Positions 33,928-42,526 of a stretch of DNA of 64,000 bases are shown here, piece by piece. The position numbers and the translations under genes were made by a program. Position 1 is the first letter of the stretch. Every line of letters starts with the position of its first letter. The notes under the pieces were generated by a model. It did not search any database. It was not told where the DNA came from and saw nothing but the letters and a program-made list of their open reading frames with translations. The DNA comes from Castellaniella sp049671645 (GTDB taxonomy: Bacteria > Pseudomonadota > Gammaproteobacteria > Burkholderiales > Burkholderiaceae_B): NCBI RefSeq assembly GCF_049671645.1, contig NZ_JBATVG010000002.1:1-64000 (forward strand). Direction: 5' to 3'.

Positions 33928-34257
33928 TTAGCTGACGTAGGGAATCGGCCCGGCGCTGCGTCGAAGGCAGGGCGGCGCGGGGTCCGGCTTGTCGGGGCGG
34001 TAGTCCGGCAGCGGGCGGCGGGGGGATTTTTCCGCCGGCCCTGTTCGGGCGAATTTGTCCAGATCCAGCAATTGGCGCTGCAGGGCCTGCGTGATGGCGG
34101 CCTGGCGCGACCTGACCCCCAGCTTGTCGCACGAATTGGCAATATGGAAATTGGCTGTCCGTTCGGTGATTCCCAGGATACGGCCCATTTCCCAGCTGGT
34201 CTTCCCTTGGGATGCCCAGTACAGGCAGTCATGTTCGCGAGCGGTCAGTTGTGTCAT
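33928..34257 (-). CDS. LuxR-type HTH protein without a sensor domain
   Basis: A 109-residue protein. The first 60 residues are a complete LuxR/GerE DNA-binding domain (LTAREHDCLYWASQGKTSWEMGRILGITERTANFHI, then KLGVRSRQAAITQAL). The rest is a proline/arginine-rich tail with no recognisable domain. Quorum-sensing LuxR proteins normally carry about 160 residues of autoinducer-binding domain before this, and none is present. A GGAG six bases before ATG 34257 favours that start over the ATG at 34269. It lies divergent from metX and could be a decayed LuxR protein or a stand-alone regulator. Confidence 0.75.
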   Translation of the reverse strand: MTQLTAREHDCLYWASQGKTSWEMGRILGITERTANFHIANSCDKLGVRSRQAAITQALQRQLLDLDKFARTGPAEKSPRRPLPDYRPDKPDPAPPCLRRSAGPIPYVS

Positions 34258-34467
34258 GGTGGTCTCCATAGAGATATTGTTATTGGCTACTGCGCCTATA
34301 CGTGAGCGAATGTATCACGAAGCCTTCATGGGGTTGTCACAGGAAACAGGGTGTTTTGTCCGTTCTGACAGGGTCTGCGGCGAGGCCGGGGAGCAGCGCG
34401 CAAGGCGACGGATTTCGAACGGCGCGCAGGGCGCCAAGCCCTGGGCGCAGTGCTAGAATGAACAACG

Positions 34468-34527
34468 ACTTGGCGCCGATTTGCCTGATCCGCTTGCGGG
34501 CGCTCCATAAATCCAGCTAAAGAGGTC
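34468..34527 (+). ncRNA. SAM-II riboswitch upstream of metX
   Basis: The conserved SAM-II layout is visible. The P1 stem is GCGCC (34473-34477) with GGCGC (34499-34503), GATTT follows directly and the CTTGC loop comes before the 3' strand. AAATC (34509-34513) pairs with GATTT to make the pseudoknot, and AGCTAAAGAGG overlaps the ribosome binding site. It lies immediately before the metX ATG at 34530. Binding of S-adenosylmethionine should hide the AGAGG and block translation. Confidence 0.9.
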
Positions 34528-34529
34528 CT

Positions 34530-35777
34530 ATGACCACCATCGCCGTTTCTCCCGATCCCGCCGCGGCCGATCCCGCCGCCTCCCTTCGCCCTCCCGTGCC
34601 AACGGGCAGCGTCGGCTATGTGTCTCCGCAGTTCCTGTCTTTCGACGAACCGCTCACCCTGTCCAGCGGCCAGGTGCTGCCGTCCTATACCCTGGCAGTG
34701 GAAACCTATGGCGAGCTGAACGCCCAGCGCAGCAATGCCGTACTGGTCTGCCATGCCCTGAATGCATCGCACCATGTGGCGGGCATGGATGCCGATCAGC
34801 CGGATCAGATCGGCTGGTGGGACAATATGGTCGGCCCCGGGAAGGCCGTCGATACCGATCGTTTTTTCGTCATCGGCGTCAATAATCTGGGATCTTGTTT
34901 CGGCTCGACCGGACCCACCACGCTCGATCCCGATACCGGCAAGCCCTGGGGCGCCGCGTTTCCCCTGCTGACGGTGGAAGACTGGGTGCGGGCGCAGGCT
35001 CGGGTGGCCGATCATTTCGGCATCGACCGGTTCGCCGCCGTGATGGGCGGGTCCTTGGGCGGCATGCAGGCGCTCAGTTGGGCGATCACCTGCCCCGAAC
35101 GGGTGGGGGACTGCATCGTGGTGGCCAGCACGGCCCGCCTGACGGCCCAGAACATCGCCTTCAACGAAGTCGCCCGCCGCGCCATCCTGACCGATCCGGA
35201 CTTTCACGATGGGGATTACTACACACATGGCACGGTGCCCGCGCATGGGTTGTCGGTGGCGCGCATGGTGGGACACATCACCTATCAGTCAGACGAGGTC
35301 ATGGCTGCCAAATTCGGGCGCGCCCAGCGCGCGCCCAATGCCAATGGCGATTACCGCTATAACTATGACGTCGAATTCGAGGTCGAGTCCTATCTGCGGC
35401 ATCAGGGGGAAAAATTTTCCCGCCGCTTCGATGCCAATACCTATCTGCTGCTGACGCGCGCTCTGGATTATTTCGATCCGGCCCGGTCGACAGGCGGCGA
35501 CCTGGCCCTGGCGCTGTCCCCGGCCCGGGCGCGGTTTCTGCTGGTGTCTTTTTCCACGGACTGGCGTTTTGCGCCGGAGCATTCCCGCGAAATCGCGCAG
35601 GCCCTGCTGAAAAACCGGCGGGAAGTCACCTATGCCGAGATCGATGCCCCGCACGGCCACGACGCTTTCCTGCTGGGGGACGTGCGCTATCACGCCATTG
35701 TGCAGGGCTATTACGATCAGATTGCGCAGCGCCTGGGCCTGGGCGAACGACGCCGGACGACGGGGGTGTTGGCATGA
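34530..35777 (+). CDS. metX: Homoserine O-acyltransferase MetX
   Basis: Alpha/beta-hydrolase enzyme of 415 residues that acylates homoserine at the start of methionine synthesis. The nucleophile elbow is GGSLGGMQAL (near residue 175). The catalytic aspartate is in SFSTDWRFAPEHS and the histidine in DAPHGHDAFLL. The oxyanion region is CHALNASHHVAG. Whether acetyl- or succinyl-CoA is used cannot be decided here. Control by the SAM-II riboswitch and the ATGA overlap with metW define a methionine operon. Confidence 0.95.
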   Translation: MTTIAVSPDPAAADPAASLRPPVPTGSVGYVSPQFLSFDEPLTLSSGQVLPSYTLAVETYGELNAQRSNAVLVCHALNASHHVAGMDADQPDQIGWWDNMVGPGKAVDTDRFFVIGVNNLGSCFGSTGPTTLDPDTGKPWGAAFPLLTVEDWVRAQARVADHFGIDRFAAVMGGSLGGMQALSWAITCPERVGDCIVVASTARLTAQNIAFNEVARRAILTDPDFHDGDYYTHGTVPAHGLSVARMVGHITYQSDEVMAAKFGRAQRAPNANGDYRYNYDVEFEVESYLRHQGEKFSRRFDANTYLLLTRALDYFDPARSTGGDLALALSPARARFLLVSFSTDWRFAPEHSREIAQALLKNRREVTYAEIDAPHGHDAFLLGDVRYHAIVQGYYDQIAQRLGLGERRRTTGVLA

Positions 35778-36448
35778 GCACGCCAGTCGCCGCTCCGGCG
35801 CGCGCCCCCCTGCAGGCGTCTTCGGCCGGCATCGGGCAGCAGGACGACGGCGCGCCGCGCATCGACCTGCTGCGCATCGCCCAGTGGATCGCCCCCGGCA
35901 GCCGGGTGCTGGATCTGGGGTGCGCCGACGGTTATCTGCTGTCGTACCTGCAAAATACCCGCCAGGTGCAGGGGGCGGGGGTGGAATTGGACGATGACCG
36001 GGTGATCGCCGCCGTGCGGCGCGGGGTCCGGGTGATCCAGCAAAACCTGGAAGAAGGCCTGGCCCTGTTCGACGACCAGCAGTTCGATACCGTGGTGCTG
36101 TCGCAGACCCTGCAGTCCATGCATCACACCGAGCACATCCTGCACGAGATGGCGCGGGTGGCCCGGTACGGCATCGTGTCCTTTCCCAACTTCGGCTACT
36201 GGCCGCATGGCTGGTCGATCCTGCGCGGACGCATGCCGGTCAACGACCAGATGCCTTATCAGTGGTACGACACCCCCAACATCCATTTGTGCACCCTGAG
36301 GGACTTCCAGTTGCTGGCCGCCCAACTGGGTTTGCGCATCACGCATCTGGCTACGTTCCGAGGCGAAACTGAGGTCCACTGGCTGCGCGGCTGGCGCAGT
36401 ACGCTGGCGGTCTACCGCTTCGAATCGCCCATGGGCAGGCAGGGATGA
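35774..36448 (+). CDS. metW: Methionine biosynthesis protein MetW
   Basis: A 224-residue methyltransferase-fold protein that accompanies MetX in many proteobacteria and is needed for full homoserine acylation. The SAM-binding motif VLDLGCADGYLLSYL is at about residues 45-60. TVVLSQTLQSMHH and RYGIVSFPNFGYWPHGW follow, the latter a MetW hallmark. The extra N-terminal 25 residues (APARAPLQASSAG...) may be untranslated if an internal start is used. It overlaps metX and ampG by four bases each. Confidence 0.92.
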   Translation: MSTPVAAPARAPLQASSAGIGQQDDGAPRIDLLRIAQWIAPGSRVLDLGCADGYLLSYLQNTRQVQGAGVELDDDRVIAAVRRGVRVIQQNLEEGLALFDDQQFDTVVLSQTLQSMHHTEHILHEMARVARYGIVSFPNFGYWPHGWSILRGRMPVNDQMPYQWYDTPNIHLCTLRDFQLLAAQLGLRITHLATFRGETEVHWLRGWRSTLAVYRFESPMGRQG

Positions 36449-37692
36449 CGGACGGCTGGCGTGTCTATGGTCGCCGGCGCGTTGCTCCCCTGTTGGTGCT
36501 GGGCTTTGCCAGCGGCCTGCCGCTGGCGCTGACGACCGGCACGCTGCAGGCCTGGGCCACGGTGGAACAGGTGTCCCTGCAAAGCATCGGTTTTCTGACG
36601 CTGGCCGGCACCGCCTACACGCTGAAGTTTCTATGGGCCCCGCTGGTGGACCGTTTTGCGCCTCCGTGGCTGGGACGACGGCGCGGCTGGGTATTCCTGA
36701 CCCAATGGCTGCTGGCGGCGTCAATCGCCGCCATGGGGTTCTTTTCCCCGGGCCCCGAATTGCAGACGCTGGCCTTGCTGGCGGTGTGGGTGGCCTTCCT
36801 GTCGGCGACCCAGGATATCGCTTTCGATGCCTACAGCACGGATGTCCTGCGCCATGAGGAGCGGGCGGCGGGGGCGGCGTTGAAAGTCATGGGCTACCGT
36901 CTGGCCATGGTGGTGTCCGGGGGGCTGGCCCTGATCCTGGCCGACCAGTGGCTCGGTTGGGGGAGAACCTACATGCTGATGGGCGCATTGATGGCGCTGG
37001 CGTCGTTGGCGACCCTGTGGGCGCCCGAACCGGAACATGCCGCGCAGCCGCCCCGGGATCTCCAGCAAGCCGTCATCGCGCCTCTGCGGGAATTTTTCGG
37101 ACGGCCCGGCGCTTGGACGATTCTGCTGCTGATCGTGCTCTACAAACTGGGGGATGCCTTTGCGGGCGCCTTGTCCACGACTTTTCTGATCCGGGGCGCC
37201 GGCTTCGACGTTACCGAGGTCGGCATGGTGAACAAGGTCTTTGGCCTGGTGGCCACCATCATCGGCGCCCTGGCGGGCGGCGGCCTGATGACGCGCCTGG
37301 GCCTGTACCGCGCCCTGATGGCCTTTGGCCTGCTGCAGGCGGTGTCCAACCTGGGCTACTGGATGCTGGCCGTGACTCCGCCGCACCTGTATTCGATGGC
37401 GGTGGTCGTGGCGGTGGAAAACCTGTGCGGAGGTCTGGGCACGGCCGCCTTTGTCGCCCTGCTGATGGCCCTGTGCCGCCAGCAGTTTTCCGCCACGCAA
37501 TTCGCCTTGCTGTCGGCCTTGTCCGCCGTGGGTCGGACGTATCTGGCCGGGCCGCTGACGCCTGTTTTCGTCGAGCATCTGGGTTGGCCGGCGTTTTTCG
37601 TCATGACGGTGGCCATCGCCCTGCCGGGCCTGTTGCTGCTGTGGTGGATGCGCGGGCTGATCGGACGGCTGGATGAGGATCCGGCTGCCTGA
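36445..37692 (+). CDS. ampG: AmpG-type muropeptide permease (MFS)
   Basis: Major-facilitator transporter with about 12 helices, 415 residues. It carries GlcNAc-anhydro-muropeptides from the periplasm to the cytoplasm for cell-wall recycling and, in many bacteria, for AmpC induction. Family marks are the N-terminal LGFASGLPLALTTGTLQAW, KFLWAPLVDRFAPPWLGRRRGWV (typical of AmpG between helices 2 and 3) and ATQDIAFDAYSTDVLRHEERAAGAA. It is translationally coupled to metW through a four-base overlap, so it may also respond to the riboswitch. Confidence 0.92.
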   Translation: MTDGWRVYGRRRVAPLLVLGFASGLPLALTTGTLQAWATVEQVSLQSIGFLTLAGTAYTLKFLWAPLVDRFAPPWLGRRRGWVFLTQWLLAASIAAMGFFSPGPELQTLALLAVWVAFLSATQDIAFDAYSTDVLRHEERAAGAALKVMGYRLAMVVSGGLALILADQWLGWGRTYMLMGALMALASLATLWAPEPEHAAQPPRDLQQAVIAPLREFFGRPGAWTILLLIVLYKLGDAFAGALSTTFLIRGAGFDVTEVGMVNKVFGLVATIIGALAGGGLMTRLGLYRALMAFGLLQAVSNLGYWMLAVTPPHLYSMAVVVAVENLCGGLGTAAFVALLMALCRQQFSATQFALLSALSAVGRTYLAGPLTPVFVEHLGWPAFFVMTVAIALPGLLLLWWMRGLIGRLDEDPAA

Positions 37693-37818
37693 TGGGATCA
37701 GCGCTATCGTTGGAATGTCTCTTCAGAACTATTTTGCTATTGTTTGTCGTCAAACATGTGTTGGCGCTTCGTCTATCCTCGGCCTTCAAAGCACCGGACC
37801 GTTGGAGCATTCTTTGTC

Positions 37819-38829
37819 ATGGTATCGAAATTACGCCTGCTGTTTGACCGCTTCACCCTGATCCTGATTGCCGTCGTCGTAGCGGCAACGTTGCTGCCCG
37901 CGCATGGTCGGGGTGCAGTCTTTTTCGAATGGCTGACGGCGGCCGCCATCGCGCTGCTGTTCTTCCTGCATGGCGCAAAGCTGTCACGTGATGCCATCAT
38001 CGCCGGGGCCACGCACTGGCGTCTGCATGGGGTGATCTTCGCCTGGACGTTCATCATCTTTCCGATCCTGGGCTGGCTGTCGCGGCCCGTCCTGGTGCCG
38101 CTGTTGGGGGAACCTCTGTACGTGGGCATGCTGTATCTGTGCGTGCTGCCGGGCACGGTGCAGTCGGCGATCGCCTTCACGTCGATTGCCCGGGGCAACG
38201 TGCCGGCGGCGGTATGCGCCGCGTCCGCGTCCAGCATCGTCGGCATCGTCATCACCCCGCTGCTGCTGCAGTTGCTGCTGCAGACCGATACGTCAGCGCT
38301 GGACAGCAGTTCCCTGCTGTCTTCGATCCTGCGCATCGGCCAGCAGATTTTCCTGCCGTTCGTCGCCGGGCATCTGATGCGGCCCGTGATCGGCCGCTGG
38401 ATGGATCGCCACCGCAAGCTGGTCACCAGCGTGGATCAGAGTTCCATCCTGCTGGTGGTATATACGGCCTTCAGCGAGTCGGTGGTCGCGGGCCTCTGGC
38501 ATCAGGTGGCCCCTCAATCGCTGGTGCTGCTGGTGATCTGCTGCGTCGTCTTGCTGGCCGTCGTGCTGGTGCTCAATACCTGGTCCACCCGCAAGCTGGG
38601 GTTCAAGCGGGCCGATGAAGTCACCATTGTCTTCTGCGGTTCGAAAAAGAGCATGGCCACCGGCGTGCCGATGGCCGGCGTGCTGTTCAGCGCCAGCGCC
38701 ATCGGGCCGGTGCTGTTGCCGCTCATGATCTTCCACCAGATCCAGCTGATGGTGTGCGCGGTCCTGGCGCAGAACTATCAGCGTCAGGATGATGATCAGG
38801 TCCGCCATCGGCGGCGCGCGCCCGCCTGA
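37819..38829 (+). CDS. Bile acid:sodium symporter family transporter (YfeH-like)
   Basis: Integral membrane protein of 336 residues with about ten helices, of the SBF-like (YfeH) family. Residues resemble FFEWLTAAAIALLFFLHGAKLSR (about 36-58), YLCVLPGTVQSAIAFTSIARGNVPAAVCAASAS (the crossover region with Ser/Thr/Asn typical of sodium sites) and FCGSKKSMATGVPMAGVLF. The name is historical; transported substrates in bacteria are mostly unknown. The start is ATG 37819. The polar C-terminal tail (QRQDDDQVRHRRRAPA) is cytoplasmic by charge. It lies in a separate transcription unit after ampG, and a strong terminator follows. Confidence 0.88.
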   Translation: MVSKLRLLFDRFTLILIAVVVAATLLPAHGRGAVFFEWLTAAAIALLFFLHGAKLSRDAIIAGATHWRLHGVIFAWTFIIFPILGWLSRPVLVPLLGEPLYVGMLYLCVLPGTVQSAIAFTSIARGNVPAAVCAASASSIVGIVITPLLLQLLLQTDTSALDSSSLLSSILRIGQQIFLPFVAGHLMRPVIGRWMDRHRKLVTSVDQSSILLVVYTAFSESVVAGLWHQVAPQSLVLLVICCVVLLAVVLVLNTWSTRKLGFKRADEVTIVFCGSKKSMATGVPMAGVLFSASAIGPVLLPLMIFHQIQLMVCAVLAQNYQRQDDDQVRHRRRAPA

Positions 38830-38884
38830 TCGAGGCGTCGCATCGGTCAGGCGACCGAGGCCGCGCCGATGAGTGTCCGGACAA

Positions 38885-38913
38885 GAAAAAACCCCGCATA
38901 TAGCGGGGTTTTT
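38885..38913. terminator. Bidirectional terminator
   Basis: AACCCCGC and GCGGGGTT around ATATA, with an A-run before and TTTTTCG after. This suits both the plus-strand transporter and the minus-strand YjfB-like gene. Confidence 0.88.
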
Positions 38914-38958
38914 CGTTTCGCAGCCTGCCGTCCAGGACGGCAATCCGGCTCGCCGGGA

Positions 38959-39162
38959 TCAGGCCGTCGTGTGCAGCAAAGTGCCCACGGCGCCGCCGTT
39001 GGCCAACTGCGGCACGCTGGGAACGGAATTCACCAGGCTGAGAATGGTGTTGGACTGGCCGTCCAGAACCTTGCGCAGCAGCAGATTCTGCTTTTCCTGC
39101 ATCATGGACCAGTTTTGCAGGCCGGATGCGGCGGCAACGGCGCTTTCGACGGAATCGGACAT
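38959..39162 (-). CDS. YjfB-like small putative motility protein
   Basis: A 67-residue protein resembling the YjfB family (PF14070), small proteins reported near motility genes. The core is VESAVAAASGLQNWSMMQEKQNLLLRKVLD with the C-terminal stretch NSVPSVPQLANGGAVGTLLHTTA. GGAGCTCTTCC precedes the ATG, with GGAG about nine bases upstream. No flagellar genes are near. The function is unproven. Confidence 0.75.
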   Translation of the reverse strand: MSDSVESAVAAASGLQNWSMMQEKQNLLLRKVLDGQSNTILSLVNSVPSVPQLANGGAVGTLLHTTA

Positions 39163-39246
39163 GGAAGAGCTCCAGAGATATCTGACGTCAGTATAACAAT
39201 TTCAGTGGATCATGACGGAAATGATCCGGTTTTTGCATGCAAGGCG

Positions 39247-40038
39247 TCACGGCAGCGCGTAGTCGACGGTCAGCGGCGCGTGGTCGCTGAAGCGCTCATC
39301 CTTATAGACGCTGGCGGCCTGCGCCCGGGCGGCGATGCCGGGCGTGGCTATGTGGTAGTCGATGCGCCAGCCCACGTTCTTCGCCCAAGCCTGGCCGCGA
39401 TTGCTCCACCAGGTGTAGGCCTCGCCTTCGGCGTCCGGGTGCAGGGTGCGGTAGACGTCCACCCAGCCGCGTTGATCGAACAGTTCTGTCAGCCAGGCGC
39501 GTTCCTCGGGCAGGAAGCCGCTGTTCTTCAGATTGCCTTTCCAGTTCTTCAGGTCGATTTCGCGGTGGGCGATGTTCCAGTCGCCGCAGATGACGAATTC
39601 CCGGCCGGTGTCGCGGTATTCCCGCATCAGGCCGTCCAGCCAGGTTTCGTAGTGATCCAGGAAACGGTATTTGGCGGTCTGCCGTTCGTCGCCGCTGGAT
39701 CCAGACGGCAGATAGGCGCTGACGACGCTCAAGCCCGGCCAGTCGGCTCGCAGGATGCGGCCTTCCGCGTCGAATTCCGGGCAGTCCATGCCGATGGTCA
39801 CGCCATCCGCAGGCTGGCGCAGGTACAGACCTACGCCGCTGTAGCCTTTTTTCTCCGCGTGATGGAAATGTCCGGCATAGCCGTCCGGGTGGCGGAGTTC
39901 GTCGGTCAGGTCCGTATCCTGGATCTTGATTTCCTGCAGGCAGACGATGTCGGGTTTCTGGGATTGCAGCCAGTTCGCCAGGCCTTTGCGGTAGGCAGAA
40001 CGGATGCCGTTGACGTTCAGGGTGGTGATGCGTAGCAC
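39247..40038 (-). CDS. xthA: Exodeoxyribonuclease III
   Basis: AP endonuclease and 3'-to-5' exonuclease for base-excision repair, 263 residues. The metal and catalytic residues are visible: N in LNVNGIRSA, E34 in CLQEIK, GDWNIAHREIDLKN (D and N near residue 151-153), and the C-terminal SDHAPLTVDY with the Asp-His pair. Y-G in KKGYSGVGLY fits the family. It is separated by nine bases from the upstream LigB-type gene on the same strand, so they may share a transcript. The AGGGTGGTGATGC region near the end is not regulatory. Confidence 0.95.
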   Translation of the reverse strand: MLRITTLNVNGIRSAYRKGLANWLQSQKPDIVCLQEIKIQDTDLTDELRHPDGYAGHFHHAEKKGYSGVGLYLRQPADGVTIGMDCPEFDAEGRILRADWPGLSVVSAYLPSGSSGDERQTAKYRFLDHYETWLDGLMREYRDTGREFVICGDWNIAHREIDLKNWKGNLKNSGFLPEERAWLTELFDQRGWVDVYRTLHPDAEGEAYTWWSNRGQAWAKNVGWRIDYHIATPGIAARAQAASVYKDERFSDHAPLTVDYALP

Positions 40039-40047
40039 GGGAGTCCT

Positions 40048-40845
40048 TTATCCGAACCGGAAGCTGGACACGGTCAGCCCGCCGGATGCGTTGGTTTCGT
40101 GATGGAAGCAGGTGGCTGGCTCGTCGCCGGCCGCCCCGCTGGCGATGAACAAGGGTACCAGGTGATCTTCCATCGGATGGCAGATGCGGGCGGCGGGCGC
40201 GGTTTCCCAGCGCAGCAACTGGGCCTGACGCTGGTCCGGCGGCATGGCGACCAGGGTGTCCTGCAGCCAGGCGTCGAACAGGGCGGAGGGTTCGCGCCCG
40301 GCCGGACCGAAGCCGCGCAGGTTGTGGTAGCTGAGCCCGCTGCCGATGATCAGGATGTTTTCGTCGCGCAGCGGCTGCAGGGCTGCCCCCAGCGCCTGGT
40401 GCCAGGCCGGATCGAACCCGGCTTCGATCGACAACTGCACCATGGGGATCTGCGCCCTGGGGTACATGACATAGGCCGGCACGAAGGCGCCGTGATCGAA
40501 CCCGCGCCGCGTGTCCTCGATGACCGGGATGCCATGGGCGGACAGCAAGGCCTGGACCCGCGCTGACAGCCTGGGCGATCCGGGGGCCGTGTAGTGGATG
40601 TCGTAGGTATCTTCCGGAAAGCCATGGTAGTCGTACACCATGCCCGGCTGCGGATGTCCGCTGACCTTGATCTGCCCGCGGGTGATCCAGTGGGCGGAAA
40701 TCATCAGAATGGCCCGGGGGGCTTGCGGCAGCGCGGCGGGGATGCCTTGCAGGGCGGCGGTCAGCGCCGCGTAGTTGTTCGTGGGGTCCGGCATCCAGGG
40801 CCAGGGGCCGCCGCCATGGGAAATGAAATAGACAGGCTGGCGCAT
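40048..40845 (-). CDS. LigB-type extradiol dioxygenase (DODA/YgiD-like)
   Basis: A 265-residue non-haem iron or zinc dioxygenase of the class III ring-cleaving family. Metal-binding histidines are seen in FISHGGGPWPWM (near 10) and AILMISAHWITRG (near 52). FDHGAFVPAYVMYP (about 117-130), GSGLSYHNLRGFG and SLE-like strands follow. The homologue YgiD acts as 4,5-DOPA dioxygenase, but the natural substrate in bacteria is unclear. The start is ATG 40845 after GAAGGAACACC. The upstream 180 bases separate it from divergent pyrE. Confidence 0.9.
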   Translation of the reverse strand: MRQPVYFISHGGGPWPWMPDPTNNYAALTAALQGIPAALPQAPRAILMISAHWITRGQIKVSGHPQPGMVYDYHGFPEDTYDIHYTAPGSPRLSARVQALLSAHGIPVIEDTRRGFDHGAFVPAYVMYPRAQIPMVQLSIEAGFDPAWHQALGAALQPLRDENILIIGSGLSYHNLRGFGPAGREPSALFDAWLQDTLVAMPPDQRQAQLLRWETAPAARICHPMEDHLVPLFIASGAAGDEPATCFHHETNASGGLTVSSFRFG

Positions 40846-41029
40846 GATGGTGTTCCTTCGTGCTGCATATGGGGATTTGAGGGCTAAATGATAGGCGCAC
40901 TGAGAGGGAAAGCATAGCTGGGAAAGGAGCGCGGGCGCGGCGAATCCCCGTTGAGGATCAGTGCCGGATCTGCGGGCCTGCCCGGAAATATCCGATAATG
41001 TGGCCTTCCCAGATTCCGAGATTTCCGCC

Positions 41030-41704
41030 ATGCCCGGTTCGCACGCTCAAGCCTTCGTCCGTTTTGCCCTGGAACAGGGCGTTTTGCGTTTTGGTGAGTT
41101 CAAGACCAAGTCCGGGCGCTTGAGCCCATATTTTTTCAATGCGGGCCTGTTCAACGATGGCGCCAGCGTCGGCCGCCTGGGGCAGTTCTATGCCCAGGCG
41201 CTGATCGATGCCGGACTGGGTTTCGACATGCTGTTCGGCCCCGCCTACAAGGGCATTCCTTTGGCGACGACGACAGCAGTCGCGCTGTCGGGGCAGCCTG
41301 CCCTGGTCGGGCGGTCCGTGCCTTTTGCCTTCAACCGCAAGGAAGCCAAGGATCATGGCGAGGGTGGCGTGCTGGTCGGCGCGCCGTTGCATGGCAAGGT
41401 GGTGATCATCGACGATGTGATCACGGCCGGCACCTCGGTGCGTGAATCCGTGACCCTGATCCGCGCGGCCGGGGCCCAGCCGGCTGCGGTGCTGATCGCC
41501 CTGGACCGCATGGAACGCGCCGGGGCGGAGGGCGCCCTGTCGGCGCATTCGGCGGTGCAGGACGTGGAACAGACCTACGGGATTCCGGTGATCAGCATTG
41601 CTTCTTTGGTGGATGTGATGGCGCTGCTGGAAGGGGATGCGGAGCTGGCCGAGCACCGGGGGGCGGTGGCGGCTTATCGGGATCGGTACGGGATTTCTGC
41701 TTGA
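41030..41704 (+). CDS. pyrE: Orotate phosphoribosyltransferase
   Basis: Pyrimidine-pathway enzyme (224 residues) transferring ribose-5-phosphate from PRPP to orotate. The PRPP loop VVIIDDVITAGTSVRES is at about residues 124-140. KSGRLSPYFFNAGLFN and GPAYKGIPLAT are family regions. The start is ATG 41030; an in-frame upstream ATG (40961) gives residues without family match. The gene runs into palindromic element A just past its stop. Confidence 0.95.
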   Translation: MPGSHAQAFVRFALEQGVLRFGEFKTKSGRLSPYFFNAGLFNDGASVGRLGQFYAQALIDAGLGFDMLFGPAYKGIPLATTTAVALSGQPALVGRSVPFAFNRKEAKDHGEGGVLVGAPLHGKVVIIDDVITAGTSVRESVTLIRAAGAQPAAVLIALDRMERAGAEGALSAHSAVQDVEQTYGIPVISIASLVDVMALLEGDAELAEHRGAVAAYRDRYGISA

Positions 41705-41718
41705 GGGCTGTTTTGGTT

Positions 41719-41965
41719 TGAGTTCTTGAGCCGGCTGGGTGGCGCCGGGCCTTCCGGGCGCTGGTCGGCCGGTCCCGGCTGTGCCGGGACTGCTCGGTCA
41801 TTTCATGTAAATCGGGGCGCTCGCCAAACGCGCGGGGTGATCAGTCCCCCGGACTGATCACAAGCGTCCCGCTTGAACGGTGGCTCGCTTGCACCCCCGA
41901 TTTGCATGAAATGACCGACGGCCTCCAACAGCGCCCGGAAGGCCCGGCGCCTCCCAGCCTCAGAG
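41719..41965. repeat. Long palindromic element A
   Basis: A 247-bp imperfect palindrome between convergent pyrE and gatB. The outer 31-base arms (41733-41763 and 41929-41959) match with a single mispair. The inner 23-base arms, CGGTCATTTCATG... (41795-41817) and its complement (41895-41917), also have one mispair. Small hairpins lie inside (GTCCCGGC/GCCGGGAC at 41772-41790 and GTGATCAGTC/GACTGATCAC at 41837-41861). The edges are TGAGTTCTTGAGCC and CTCAGAG, which recur in element C. The core matches element B in the opposite orientation. Confidence 0.85.
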
Positions 41966-42231
41966 TATCCGCATGTGGGGCGTCGGGGACGACTGCGTGT
42001 TGGTTCAGGGGCCTGTTTGCTTGGTGGAGGTGATTGGCGCGTGGTGTCGTCGCCACCTTGCGCAGCCGCGTACAGGCCTGGAGGGGCGTGGGGTTGCTCT
42101 TACAGCGGCTATGAATAAGCGCGGCCTGTCATGCGGGCCTTGATCCCGTCGGATCCGATGATATAGGAGTCCAGTGGTATAGGCTTGACCGGGCAGGACG
42201 CGAGAACAATCTTCCTTGATTGCGTCAGGAC

Positions 42232-42448
42232 GGTATGCGTTCCGGCTTCAGGCGCTGTTCGAGCCTGCCGGGTAGAGGGCCATTGGAGGGGAGGCAAGAG
42301 AGCCACTGTTTGAGCGGGACGCTTGTGCCCAGTCCGGGGGACTGGGCGCCCCGCGAGTTTGGCGAACGCCCCGGAAATGGCCCTCTGCCCGGGCAGTCCC
42401 GGCGAAGCCGGGACCAGGCGAGCGGCGCCTGAAGCCGGAACGCATACC
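42232..42448. repeat. Long palindromic element B
   Basis: A 217-bp palindrome with 24-base perfect outer arms (42232-42255 and 42425-42448) and inner arms AGAGGGCCATT/AATGGCCCTCT (42274-42284, 42376-42386). The core AGCGGGACGCTTGTG (42313-42327), a central CCCAGTC/GACTGGG hairpin and CCCCGCGAGTTTGGCGAACG match the reverse complement of element A closely, although the outer arms share no sequence with it. The 266 bases between A and B (41966-42231) hold no gene I can support. Confidence 0.85.
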
Positions 42449-42526
42449 GGCCGAGATCTCCCACAGAAGAAGCAAGGCCGGATTCCGCCGTAGCAGCAGC
42501 GATAGGAACGGATGGAAAAATGAAAA

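Noticed and set aside
41719..42448. CRISPR array or integron attC sites as an explanation of the palindromes
   Set aside because: There are no regularly spaced identical repeats, no cas genes and no integrase. The element edges lack the attC RYYYAAC and GTTRRRY boxes.
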